The translations under genes and the position numbers were made by a program. DNA of 64,000 nucleotides from WHSW01 sp963781265 (GTDB lineage: Bacteria; Actinomycetota; Thermoleophilia; Solirubrobacterales; 70-9). Positions 41,934 through 50,269 of this stretch are shown piece by piece; the stretch's first letter is position 1; each line of letters opens with the position of its first letter. The notes under the pieces were generated by a model. That model was given only the letters and a program-made list of their open reading frames with translations. It was not told the origin of the DNA and did not search any database. Where the stretch lies: contig CAWAFH010000014.1 of NCBI GenBank assembly GCA_963781265.1, positions 1-64,000 of the forward strand, written 5' to 3'.

Positions 41934-41984
41934 CGCCGAGATTCATTTCAACCACCTCTGAGGTGGTTGAGGTGAAACTCGGCG
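41934..41984. repeat. 51-nt palindromic element, copy 1
   Basis: The sequence folds into a 25-pair stem around one central base, with one A-A mismatch and two G-U pairs. A related copy lies at 54428-54476. It sits in the 230-base gap between the Rrf2 and exporter genes and has no T-tract. No other feature is seen in the gap except GTAAATAC at 42101-42108. Confidence 0.75.
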
Positions 41985-42137
41985 GTCGGTGGGGCGGGTG
42001 TGGTGGGTTGGGGAGGCTCCGTCGAGTCCCCCGTCGGACCGCTGAACGCCCCTGCTACCCTGTCGCGACCCTATTGAGGACCAAGTCGGTCACAAAGGGT
42101 GTAAATACGGGCACTCACTCCCCCTCCCCTCCCGTAA

Positions 42138-43076
42138 ATGGATCCCTGGTTTCACATCTTCGGACTCGGCATCGACCCGACGATCATCCTGTTCGGGTTC
42201 GGCATCGGCCTGCTCGTCGGGATGACCGGGATGGGCGGCGCCTCGCTGATGACGCCGCTGTTGATCCTGATCTTCGGGATCCAGCCGGTGACCGCGATCG
42301 GCACCGACATCTTCTACGCCGCGGTGACCAAGACCGTCGGCGGCTACAAGCATCTGAAGCTCGGGACCGTGCACAAGGGGCTCGCGTTCTGGCTCGCGGT
42401 CGGCAGCGTCCCGGCGGCGATCGCCGGCGTCTGGGTGATCGAGCTGCTGCAGCAACGCTACGGCGACGACCTCGACACGCTGGTGCTCGGGATGCTCGGC
42501 GGCACCCTGGTCGTGGTCGGCGTCGCCACCCTCCTGCGTTCGCTGTTCCTGGCCGGGGTGATCCAGGAGCGCTCGGCGATGCACCTGTATCGCCGCCACA
42601 TCATCGCCGCGGTGATCACCGGCATGACCACCGGCTTCGTGATCGGCCTGACCTCGGCAGGCAGCGGCACCCTGATCGCGATCGCGCTGATCGCGATCTT
42701 CCGCCTCACCCCGCGCCGGGTGGTCGGCACCGACGTCTTCCACGCCGCGGTGCTGCTCTGGGCCGCGGGGATCGCCCACTGGATCGGAGGCAACATCGAC
42801 TTCCTGCTCGCCGGGACGATCCTCGTCGGCTCGATTCCCGGCGTCATCCTCGGCACCAACCTCTCGGTCAAGGCGCCGCAGAAGTTCCTCCGCTACGCGC
42901 TCGCGATCGTTCTCTGCGCCTCCGGCACGACCCTGATCGCGAAGAACTACGAACCCGGGATCGTGCTGCCCGCGATCGGTGTCGCCAGCGTCATGGTCGG
43001 GTTGCTGTTCGGCGCGCAGGCGTTCTCGCGCCGCCGCGTCAAGGGCGGCCGCGCCCCTGCGGGCGCCGCCGCCTGA
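42138..43076 (+). CDS. sulfite exporter TauE/SafE-family membrane protein
   Basis: 312 residues with about eight membrane helices. The two repeated GxGGA-type blocks are GFGIGLLVGMTGMGGASLMTP (first half, LVGMTGMGGASLMTPLLIL) and GFVIGLTSAGSGTLIAIAL (second half). GTDIFYAAVTK and GTDVFHAAVLLW are paired conserved segments. It probably exports sulfite or organosulfonates, or imports a related anion. A likely transcription signal with GTAAATAC lies about 30 bases upstream. Its place after the sulfur genes and Rrf2 regulator supports a sulfur role. Confidence 0.88.
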   Translation: MDPWFHIFGLGIDPTIILFGFGIGLLVGMTGMGGASLMTPLLILIFGIQPVTAIGTDIFYAAVTKTVGGYKHLKLGTVHKGLAFWLAVGSVPAAIAGVWVIELLQQRYGDDLDTLVLGMLGGTLVVVGVATLLRSLFLAGVIQERSAMHLYRRHIIAAVITGMTTGFVIGLTSAGSGTLIAIALIAIFRLTPRRVVGTDVFHAAVLLWAAGIAHWIGGNIDFLLAGTILVGSIPGVILGTNLSVKAPQKFLRYALAIVLCASGTTLIAKNYEPGIVLPAIGVASVMVGLLFGAQAFSRRRVKGGRAPAGAAA

Positions 43077-43115
43077 CCCCGGTCTCCCCCCGCGGCGACT
43101 AGATTTCCCGGGCCG

Positions 43116-44015
43116 ATGATCGTCTTCGCCACGGCTGTAACCGACCCCCAGGTCTTCGAGCGCGCCGCCGGCGCGGGCGTGCGCCGCCTGCAGGCGGACG
43201 ATCCCGAGATCGAGCTGATCGTCTTCGCCAGCGTCGGCTCGCTGTTTCGCAACTACAACCTGATCCTCGATCAGGTCAAGGACCGCGACGACGTCGAGGC
43301 GCTCGTCCTCATCCATCAGGACGCCGAGATCCACGACCCGGACTTCATCCCCAAGGTGAAGGCGGCGCTCAGCGACCCGGACGTCGCCGTGGTCGGCTGC
43401 GCCGGGGCGGTCGACGTGCGCAGCATCGCCTGGTGGGAGGGGTCGATCACCTGGGCCTCCTTCACCCACCGCTACGAGGAGCTCGGCGGCGGCGAGATCC
43501 CCGCGTTCTCGTGGATGACCGAGGCCCTGCCGCCGTACGCGAAGCTCGGCGAGGTCGACTCCATCGACGGCTTCGTGATGGCCCTCAGCCCGTGGGCGAT
43601 GCACGAGCTGCGCTTCGACGAGTCACTGGGCAAGATCCACGGCTACGACTTCGACTTCTGCATGCAGGTCCGCGAGGCCGGCAAGAAGGTCGTGACCGCC
43701 GACCTGCAGGTCGTCCACCACCACTCCCTGACCCTGATCGAGGACGTCGAGAGCTGGATCACCGCCTACATGGCGGTGGCCGAGAAGTGGAACGGCAAGC
43801 TCCCCCACAACGGCTCGCGCGACGACGACTGGGAATTCCGCGCCCGCCGCGCCGAGGCCGAAGCGTCCGCGGCGCGGCTCATGGGCGGAGTCCAGGAGCT
43901 GCTGCGAGTCGCGCACTGGAAAGAAATCGAGGAGATGCGCAACAGCCTCAGCTGGCGCATCACCGCGCCGCTGCGGGCGCTGTCCGCTCGGATGCGGGCG
44001 CGGCGCGGCGCCTAG
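43116..44015 (+). CDS. GT2-like glycosyltransferase
   Basis: 299 residues. The donor domain has LVLIHQDAEIHDPDF in the DxD position, VAVVGCAGAVDVRSI, and the acceptor/catalytic region VDSIDGFVMALSPWAM with GYDFDFCMQVREAGKK. The last 70 residues form a basic coiled helix. This resembles short cytoplasmic GT2-like enzymes of surface polysaccharide loci. ATG 43116 lies 10 bases after TAGATT. Its stop shares CTAG with that of the convergent methyltransferase. Confidence 0.82.
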   Translation: MIVFATAVTDPQVFERAAGAGVRRLQADDPEIELIVFASVGSLFRNYNLILDQVKDRDDVEALVLIHQDAEIHDPDFIPKVKAALSDPDVAVVGCAGAVDVRSIAWWEGSITWASFTHRYEELGGGEIPAFSWMTEALPPYAKLGEVDSIDGFVMALSPWAMHELRFDESLGKIHGYDFDFCMQVREAGKKVVTADLQVVHHHSLTLIEDVESWITAYMAVAEKWNGKLPHNGSRDDDWEFRARRAEAEASAARLMGGVQELLRVAHWKEIEEMRNSLSWRITAPLRALSARMRARRGA

Positions 44016-44974
44016 GCATCGCCGAGCGCACGGCGGACCTGCTCGCGCGTGAACGCCGGCCGGCCCCGGCCGTGTAGGCGCGACAGCTGCTCGGCGACCC
44101 CGAAGGCACGCGAGCTCTCCAGCGCCCGCAGCACCTGGTCCGCCTCCGCGCTCCGGTCGACGGCGATCTCGAGGCGGCGCGTCATCCGGTAACGCTCGAC
44201 CATGTGGCGGACCCGGTTGGCCTCGAGCCGCTCGAGCAGGGGGTTGCGATCCCAGGGCTCGACCGCCGCGCCAACCGCCCCCGCCCACGGAGCCTCGGGA
44301 TGCCAGATGACCCCGAACCCGAAGAACACTGGGACCTTCGCGAAGCGCAGCTCGGGGTGTTCGGTGAGAAAGTCTTCGACCGCGGTGAGGACGCCGTTGC
44401 GCGGACCGCCCTCGCGCGCGGCCACGCATTCGAACGGCATTCCCTCAGTCGTCGTCCCCGGGTCGTCCGGGGTGAGGAAGGTGTTATGGGCGAGTGGCTG
44501 ACGATGGTCCGCCGGGATCCGCTCAGGCGCGTAATAGCCGTCGCGGCGGGCCAGCGGCCAGCCGATGTCGTGCAGCATCAGCAACGGCATCCCGGCCCCC
44601 GGGCTCCGCTCGTCGATCAGCCGCAGCTCCTCGCTGAGCGTGAAGTAGTTGTGGTCGCCGTCGATGATGATCGCGTCGGCCGCCGGCAAGGTCGGCAGCG
44701 CGTCGTGGCTGGTCGCCTCGACGAGCTCGAGCTCCGGGTCCTCGGCGGCGATCCGCTTCAGATCCGGCTGCGGGGTCGGGTCGACGGCGATCAGCTTCGC
44801 GCTCGAGCGCGCGGTCCACTCGAGCATCTCGTTGGTCGACTTGCCGTGAAAGGCTCCGATCTCGACCACGGTCTTCGCCCGCCGCGCGTCGAGGCACGCG
44901 AACAGCACTTCGGCGAGGTTCGAGAGCGACGCTGCGTTCTCATCGGGGTCGGTCGGGAAGAAGCTTGCCGGCAC
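44012..44974 (-). CDS. class I SAM-dependent methyltransferase (Methyltransf_24 type)
   Basis: 320 residues from GTG 44974. The SAM-binding motif is VVEIGAFHGKSTNEML, with acidic strand-2 end LIAVDPTPQPD and the motif DAIIIDGDHNYFTL that names the family. The C-terminal third (about 215-320) is helical and outside the fold. It probably methylates a sugar. The start follows TAGACT by 11 bases; that hexamer overlaps the TAGAGT of the divergent acetyltransferase gene. Confidence 0.88.
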   Translation of the reverse strand: MPASFFPTDPDENAASLSNLAEVLFACLDARRAKTVVEIGAFHGKSTNEMLEWTARSSAKLIAVDPTPQPDLKRIAAEDPELELVEATSHDALPTLPAADAIIIDGDHNYFTLSEELRLIDERSPGAGMPLLMLHDIGWPLARRDGYYAPERIPADHRQPLAHNTFLTPDDPGTTTEGMPFECVAAREGGPRNGVLTAVEDFLTEHPELRFAKVPVFFGFGVIWHPEAPWAGAVGAAVEPWDRNPLLERLEANRVRHMVERYRMTRRLEIAVDRSAEADQVLRALESSRAFGVAEQLSRLHGRGRPAFTREQVRRALGDA

Positions 44975-44985
44975 GGGGGTGGGGC

Positions 44986-44995
44986 AGTCTAGAGT
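44986..44995. promoter_or_regulatory. second bidirectional promoter with overlapping -10 elements
   Basis: AGTCTAGAGT reads TAGAGT on the plus strand (44990-44995, 8 bases before ATG 45004) and TAGACT on the minus strand (44991-44986, 11 bases before GTG 44974). The two hexamers share TA, as at 34818-34827. Confidence 0.6.
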
Positions 44996-45003
44996 CCGGC
45001 CGC

Positions 45004-45624
45004 ATGAGCGGACCCGAGGAGCCGATCACGCGCGAGTCGCTGATGCGCGACGTGCGCGCCCGTCACCCCCACTTCGGCGAAGCGCTGATCGCCGACGCCA
45101 GCGTTACCGCCGAGCACCGCGGTGAGCGGCACGAGTTCCGCTCGCGCGCCGACGCGGCCTCGCAGATCCTGCGTCTGATCTGGGTCAGCGACGCGTTCCT
45201 CGGCCAAGTCTTCTACCGAGCCAAGGCGCGCCTGCAGGCGCTCGGGGTGCCGATTCTGCCGCGGCTCTGCCACCGGCTCGCGATCGCGATCGCGCAGGTG
45301 ACGATCGGCGATCCGGTCGTCGTCCACCCTGGCCTGTACCTGCTCCACGGCCAGGTGGTGATCGACGGGCTGACCGAGATCGGCTCGCGCGCGCGGATCG
45401 CACCGTTCGTTACCGTCGGCCTGCGCCAGGGCGAGATCGTCGGGCCGACGATCGGCCGCGACGTCGAGATCGGCACTGGCGCAAAGGTGCTCGGACGGGT
45501 CGAGATCGGCGATGCGGCCGTGGTCGGCGCCAATGCGGTCGTAATCGGCGACGTCGGAGCGGGCATGACCGTGGCCGGTGCCCCGGCGGCCCCCGTCGGC
45601 GCCGCCTCCGCCTCGCGGGCATGA
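45004..45624 (+). CDS. hexapeptide-repeat acyltransferase (serine acetyltransferase-like)
   Basis: 206 residues. An N-terminal helical part precedes a left-handed beta-helix with isoleucine-rich hexapeptides (AQVTIGDPVVVHPGLYLLHG, IGSRARIAPFVTVGL, IGRDVEIGTGAKVLG, IGDAAVVGANAVVIGDVG). The catalytic-type His is in VHPGLYLLHG. It resembles serine acetyltransferase, but the full SATase N-domain is not evident, and the glycan context suggests O- or N-acetylation of a sugar. ATGA overlap with the next gene. Confidence 0.83.
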   Translation: MSGPEEPITRESLMRDVRARHPHFGEALIADASVTAEHRGERHEFRSRADAASQILRLIWVSDAFLGQVFYRAKARLQALGVPILPRLCHRLAIAIAQVTIGDPVVVHPGLYLLHGQVVIDGLTEIGSRARIAPFVTVGLRQGEIVGPTIGRDVEIGTGAKVLGRVEIGDAAVVGANAVVIGDVGAGMTVAGAPAAPVGAASASRA

Positions 45625-46391
45625 ACCCTCCCGGCGACCGCGCCGCTGCCGAGCGCCTGTACGACGAGCTCGACCACTACGACCGCAGCCAGCTCTGGTT
45701 CCAGCTCCAGGAGATCGTCGCCGACGGCGCCTACGTCGGCGACGGGATCGAGGTCGGCCCCGGCGATGTCGTTCTCGACGTCGGCGCCAACGTTGGTGTC
45801 GCCGGCGCCTACTTCGCCTCGGTGTGCGGTGCCGGCGCCGTCCACTGCTTCGAGCCGGTGCCGGCGGCGTTCGAGCTGCTCGAGCGCAATCTGAGCCGCT
45901 ATCCGGCCTGCACCTGCCATCCGTTCGGGCTCGGTCGCGCGGCGGGCGAGGCCGAATTCACGTTCTACCGTGGCGCGGCAGCGATGTCCGGTCAGTACGC
46001 GGACCCGGAGGCCGACCAGGAGCTCGTGCGCCGGGCGATGCTCAACCTCGGCGCCGACGAGGAGGCCGCGGACGCCGACCTCGCGGGGCGTTACGTGCCG
46101 GCGCGGGTGACCGCCGAGCTGCGCCCGCTCTCGGCGGTGCTCGAGGCGCTCACGGTCGACCGGGTCGACCTGCTCAAGATCGACGTCGAGAAGGCCGAGC
46201 TCGACGTCCTCGCCGGGCTCGCGGACAGTGATTGGACCGCGATCCGCCAGCTCGCGATCGAGGTCCACGACATCGACGGGCGCCTCGCAGCACTCGCGGG
46301 CGACCTCGGCGCTCGAGGCTTCGCGGTCACCACCGAGCAGCAGCCGGCCTTTCGCGGCACCTGCCTGCACTCCCTGTTCGCGACCCGATGA
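45621..46391 (+). CDS. FkbM-family methyltransferase
   Basis: 256 residues. The SAM motif VVLDVGANVGVAGAYFAS is followed by VHCFEPVPAAFELLERNL and the family hallmark VDLLKIDVEKAELDVLAGL, then VHDIDGRL. FkbM enzymes O-methylate sugars or polyketides. ATG 45621 overlaps the previous stop (ATGA), and the next gene overlaps in the same way, so the group is one operon for a modified surface glycan. Confidence 0.93.
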   Translation: MNPPGDRAAAERLYDELDHYDRSQLWFQLQEIVADGAYVGDGIEVGPGDVVLDVGANVGVAGAYFASVCGAGAVHCFEPVPAAFELLERNLSRYPACTCHPFGLGRAAGEAEFTFYRGAAAMSGQYADPEADQELVRRAMLNLGADEEAADADLAGRYVPARVTAELRPLSAVLEALTVDRVDLLKIDVEKAELDVLAGLADSDWTAIRQLAIEVHDIDGRLAALAGDLGARGFAVTTEQQPAFRGTCLHSLFATR

Positions 46392-47298
46392 TCGAGCCGC
46401 CCGTCGTCCACGACGATGCCGAGCATCCGCACCAGGAGTTCTTCGCACCGTGGCGCGAAGCGCGTGCGCTGCGCTACGGCTCGGCCGCGGCGCCGCGCCC
46501 GTCGCGACTGCCGTGGAGGCGCTCGCACAAACGCCGCGCGGTGGTCACGATCGTCCACAACGAGACCGTATTCCTGCCGATCTGGCTGCGCTACTACTCG
46601 CGCTGGTTCCGCCCCGAGGACATCTACGTGCTCGACAACGACAGCACCGACGGCTCGACCGACGGGGGCGGCTTCGTCCGCGTCCCGGCGCCGCGCGACC
46701 GGGTCGACCATGTCTGGATGGCCGAGACCCTGGCGGCCTTCCAGCACGACCTGCTCGAGCCGCTACGACGTCGTCCTGGTCACCGACGTCGACGAGATCC
46801 TCGCTCCGTTGCCCAGAGTGGGGCACGCTCGGCGCCTACATCGACCGGCTCGACGAGGAGTTCGTCAACCCGCTCGGATACGAGGTCCTGCACCTGCGCG
46901 ATCGGGAGCCGCCGCTCGACCTCTCTCGCCCGGTGCTCGACCAGCGCGGCTACTGGTTCGCCAACGACGCCTACGACAAGCCGATGCTGGCGACGGTGCC
47001 GATGACCTGGGTCCCGGGCCTGCACGCCAGCGCCGACGGCCGCCACAACTACGATCCGGACCTGCGCCTGATTCACCTCCATCGCATGGACCACGACGCT
47101 CTGCCGCGCCCGCCACGCCGAGCGCGCGCGACGCGCCTGGAACGACGCGCGACCTCGACCGTGACTGGGCCTCGTACAACCGCGTCGACGAGGGCGCCGA
47201 GTTCGACCGCTGGTTCCTCGACCGACTCCGGCTTCGAGAGCGAGGGGATCCACATCGTCTGCGAGCCGATCCCGGCTTCGTGGCGGGGGCTGGTGTGA
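46388..47298 (+). pseudogene. glycosyltransferase (GT2/GT92-like), frameshifted five times
   Basis: ATG 46388 opens MIEPPVVHDDAEHPHQEFF. The body carries VVTIVHNETVFLPIWLRYYS, YVLDNDSTDGSTDGG, and then in other frames RYDVVLVTDVDEILAPLP, EWGTLGAYIDRLDEEFVNP and DSGFESEGIHIVCEPIPAS. One extra base each near 46760, 46815, 47101, 47147 and 47223 moves the frame, and removing them would give a continuous enzyme of about 300 residues. The predicted sequence stays well conserved between the shifts. The next gene starts with a GTGA overlap at 47295. Confidence 0.8.
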
Positions 47299-47927
47299 AC
47301 CCGCTCGCGGCGGATCGCCGGAGCTGTCGCCCGGCAGCGCCGACCGGCTCGCGTTCCCGGAGGCGACCGGGGCTCCCGAGCATTGGCAGCGGGTGGTCAT
47401 GAACGACGCGGTCGAGGCCCTGATCGCCTCGCTCGGATCCGCCTCGGGTCGCCGCCGCGGAGATCAGCGGCGATCTTCACGACGCGAACGCCGTGGCGCG
47501 AGTACGCGAGCCTCGCGTGGCCCGAGTTCGACATCTGCGCACCGCTCACCGAGGAGCGCCGCTTCGACCTGGTGATCTGCGAGCAGGTGCTCGAGCACGT
47601 CGAGGATCCGTGGGCGGCGATCGCCAACATCCGCGAGCTCTGCGCCCCGGGCGGGCACGCGATCATCTCGACGCCCGTTCCTGATCAAGGTGCACGAGTT
47701 CCCGAGCTACGGGATGCTCGACTACTGGCGATTCACGCCGCGTGGGCTGCGGACGTTGATCGAGCGCAGCGGACTCGAGGTGATCGAGCGTCGAGGCATG
47801 GGGCAATCGAGAGTGCGTGGTCGGCAACTTCACCGGCTGGTCGGGCTACCGCCGCTGGCACTCGCTGCGCAACGAACCCGATTTCCCGGTCCAGGTCTGG
47901 GCGTTCGCCAAGCGCCCGGTCGGCTAG
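47295..47927 (+). pseudogene. class I SAM-dependent methyltransferase, frameshifted
   Basis: GTG 47295 overlaps the previous stop. Recognisable blocks occur in successive frames: ELSPGSADRLAFPEATGAPE, VMNDAVEALIASL, AAEISGDLHDAN, REYASLAWPEFDICAPL, FDLVICEQVLEHVEDPWAA, LIKVHEFPSYGMLDYWRFTP and a final VVGNFTGWSGYRRWHSLRNE to the stop at 47925-47927. CEQVLEHVEDP is the usual strand-4 motif of these enzymes. Shifts lie near 47317 (one base missing), 47436, 47493, 47677 and 47798 (one extra each). Confidence 0.75.
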
Positions 47928-47937
47928 CTTTCCTGGC

Positions 47938-48960
47938 ATCGCCTTCTTTCGCCGAAACCGCCAGGCCGCGGCGACCGCCGTCGCCGAGCCCGACACCGCG
48001 GCGCTGTTCGCCGAGATCGAGCGAGCTCTCGGCGCGCAACCGCGCCGGGCGGGACGCCGACGTCGAGCGTCGGATCCGCGCCCTGCGCCACGAGGCGGGC
48101 GCGCTGCTGGCCGGAAGCGAGACCGGCGACCCCCAGTACCCCGAGCCCGACTACGACCAGCTCCCCGGCGGCGAGGGCATCCCCGAGGTGACGCCCGCCG
48201 AGCTCACCCCCGAGCTGCTGCGCGCGGCGATGCTGCGCCACGGCGTCGCTGCTCGTCCGCGCGGTCATGGACCCGGCCGACGCGACCGCGATGGCGACCG
48301 AGATCGAGACCGCGCTCCAGGCGCGCAGCTCACTCGCGGCCGGCGGCGGCGCGTCGGAGGGCTACTACGAGGAGTTCGACCCGGGCCCGCCGGTCGACCT
48401 GGCGCTGGCGCGCGAGTGGGTCGGCGACGGCGGCATGTGGGCGGCCGACTCGCCCAAGCTGATGTTCGAGATGTTCGAGGCGTTCGAGCGCTCCGGGCTG
48501 CGCCGGGTGATCCACGGCTACCTGAACGAGATCCCGGCGATCTCGATCGAGAAGTGCACGCTGCGCCGGGTGATGCCGGACAGCGCCTCCGCCTGGCACC
48601 AGGACGGCGCCTTCCTCGGCCGGGTGCGGGCGCTCAACGTGTGGATGTCGCTGTCGCGTTGTGGGGACCTCTCGCCCGGGCTCGACGTCGTCCCCGAGCG
48701 ACTCGAGGAGATCGTCCCCACCGGAACCGAGGGCGCGATCTTCAACTGGTCGGTCTCGCCGCAGGTGGTCGAGGGCGTGACCAGCAGAGACCGGTGTCGT
48801 GCGGCCGATCTTCGAGCCCGGCGACGTGCTGCTGTTCGACGAGATGAACCTGCACTCGACCGCCGCGGACCCGTCGATGCCGAACCCGCGCTACGCGATC
48901 GAAAGCTGGTTCTTCGGCCTCTCGGGGTTCCCGGCCGAGTACGTACCGATCGCCTACTAG
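47938..48960 (+). pseudogene. phytanoyl-CoA dioxygenase (PhyH)-like Fe(II)/2-oxoglutarate oxygenase, frameshifted
   Basis: No start codon was found; the coding signal begins about 47938 with IAFFRRNRQAAATAVAEPD. In successive frames it reads ELSARNRAGRDADVERRIR, VTPAELTPELLRAAMLRHG, LLVRAVMDPADATAMATEI and then SASAWHQDGAFLGRVRALN, with the HxD iron ligands, and LFDEMNLHSTAADPSMPNPR with the distal His. Extra bases lie near 48022, 48245 and 48786. The stop at 48958-48960 overlaps the ribosome-binding site of the next gene. It would hydroxylate a lipid or glycan. Confidence 0.72.
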
Positions 48961-48970
48961 GAGGCAAGAG

Positions 48971-50251
48971 ATGGACTTCGACCTGAGCCCGCGCGTGATC
49001 GAACTGCGGGATCGCATCCGCGCGTTCATGGACGAGCACGTCTACCCGAACGAGGCCGAGGCGCTGCAGGCGCTCGACGACGAGGTGACGATGGACTCGC
49101 GGGTGGTCTATCCGGCGATCCTCGTCGAGATCCGCGAGCGCGCGAAGGCCGAGGGGCTCTGGAACCTGTTCATGCCCGACGACGTCCACGGCGTGGGGCT
49201 GACCAACTGGGAGTACGGCGTCCTTTGCGAGGAGATGGGCCGCAGCCCGGCGATCGCGCCGATGGCGTTCAATTGCGCCGCGCCGGACACCGGCAACTCG
49301 GAGATCCTCGCCGAGCACGGCACCGACGCGCAGAAGGACGAGTGGCTCAGGCCGCTGCTCGAGGGCGAGATCCGCTCCTGCTTTTCGATGACCGAGCCCG
49401 ACGTGGCCGGCTCCGACCCGCGCACGCTTCAGACCCAGGCGGTCCTCGACGGCGACGAGTGGGTGATCAACGGGCACAAGTGGTTCACCTCAGGCGCGGT
49501 CGGCGCCGACCTCGCGATCGCAATGGTGGTCACCGACCCCGACGCTCATCCCTACGCGCGCGCCTCGATGATCTGCGTCCCCACCGACGCGCCCGGCTTC
49601 AACCTGATCCGCCCGGTCCCCGTGATGGGCCACGACGGCGGGCCGGGCCACTGCGAGATCCGCTACGAGGACTGCCGCGTGCCCGCCGACAACCTGCTCG
49701 GCCCGCGCCAGGCCGGATTCGTGATCGCCCAGGACCGCCTCGGGCCCGGGCGCATCCACCACTGCATGCGCGCGATCGGCAGCTGCGAGCGGGCGATCGA
49801 GATGATGTGCCAGCGCGCCAACGAGCGCGAGGCGTTCGGCTCGAAGCTGGCCGAGAAGCAGTTCGTCCAGGACTTCATCGCGAAGTCGCGCATCGAGACC
49901 GAGCAGGCGCGCCTGCTGACCCTGAACGCCGCCTGGCGCATGGACACCTACGGCAAGAAGGAGGCGCGGCGCGAGATCTCGATGATCAAGATCGTCGCCG
50001 CGAACGTCGTCATGGACGTGCTCGACCGCGCGATCCAGGTCCACGGCTCGCTCGGGATGTCCGACGACACCCCGCTGGCGGGGATGTGGCGGTTCTCACG
50101 CATGCTCAAGGTGGCCGACGGCCCCGACGAGGTCCACAAGATGGTGGTCGCCCGCCGCGAGCTCAACCGCTGGGCGCCGCGCGAGGACGGCTCCGAGAAC
50201 GGCGCGCCGGCTCCGGCTCCCGCGGCGGCTGCGCCGGCCGGCTCCGGCTGA
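48971..50251 (+). CDS. acyl-CoA dehydrogenase, ACAD10/11-like
   Basis: 426 residues. N-terminal helical domain, then CFSMTEPDVAGSDPRTLQTQ with the FAD-contact segment WVINGHKWFTSGAVGADL, and the C-terminal GRIHHCMRAIGSCERAIEM and VHGSLGMSDDTPLAGMWRF. Its length and DVAGSDPR/MRAIGSCERAI features fit the ACAD10/11 branch, which in animals is fused to an APH-like kinase; here that kinase is the next gene on the other strand. Starting at ATG 48971 with GGAGG just upstream. The C-terminus ends in a Pro/Ala-rich tail. Confidence 0.9.
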   Translation: MDFDLSPRVIELRDRIRAFMDEHVYPNEAEALQALDDEVTMDSRVVYPAILVEIRERAKAEGLWNLFMPDDVHGVGLTNWEYGVLCEEMGRSPAIAPMAFNCAAPDTGNSEILAEHGTDAQKDEWLRPLLEGEIRSCFSMTEPDVAGSDPRTLQTQAVLDGDEWVINGHKWFTSGAVGADLAIAMVVTDPDAHPYARASMICVPTDAPGFNLIRPVPVMGHDGGPGHCEIRYEDCRVPADNLLGPRQAGFVIAQDRLGPGRIHHCMRAIGSCERAIEMMCQRANEREAFGSKLAEKQFVQDFIAKSRIETEQARLLTLNAAWRMDTYGKKEARREISMIKIVAANVVMDVLDRAIQVHGSLGMSDDTPLAGMWRFSRMLKVADGPDEVHKMVVARRELNRWAPREDGSENGAPAPAPAAAAPAGSG

Positions 50252-50269
50252 GCCGGGCGCGGCCGGCCC

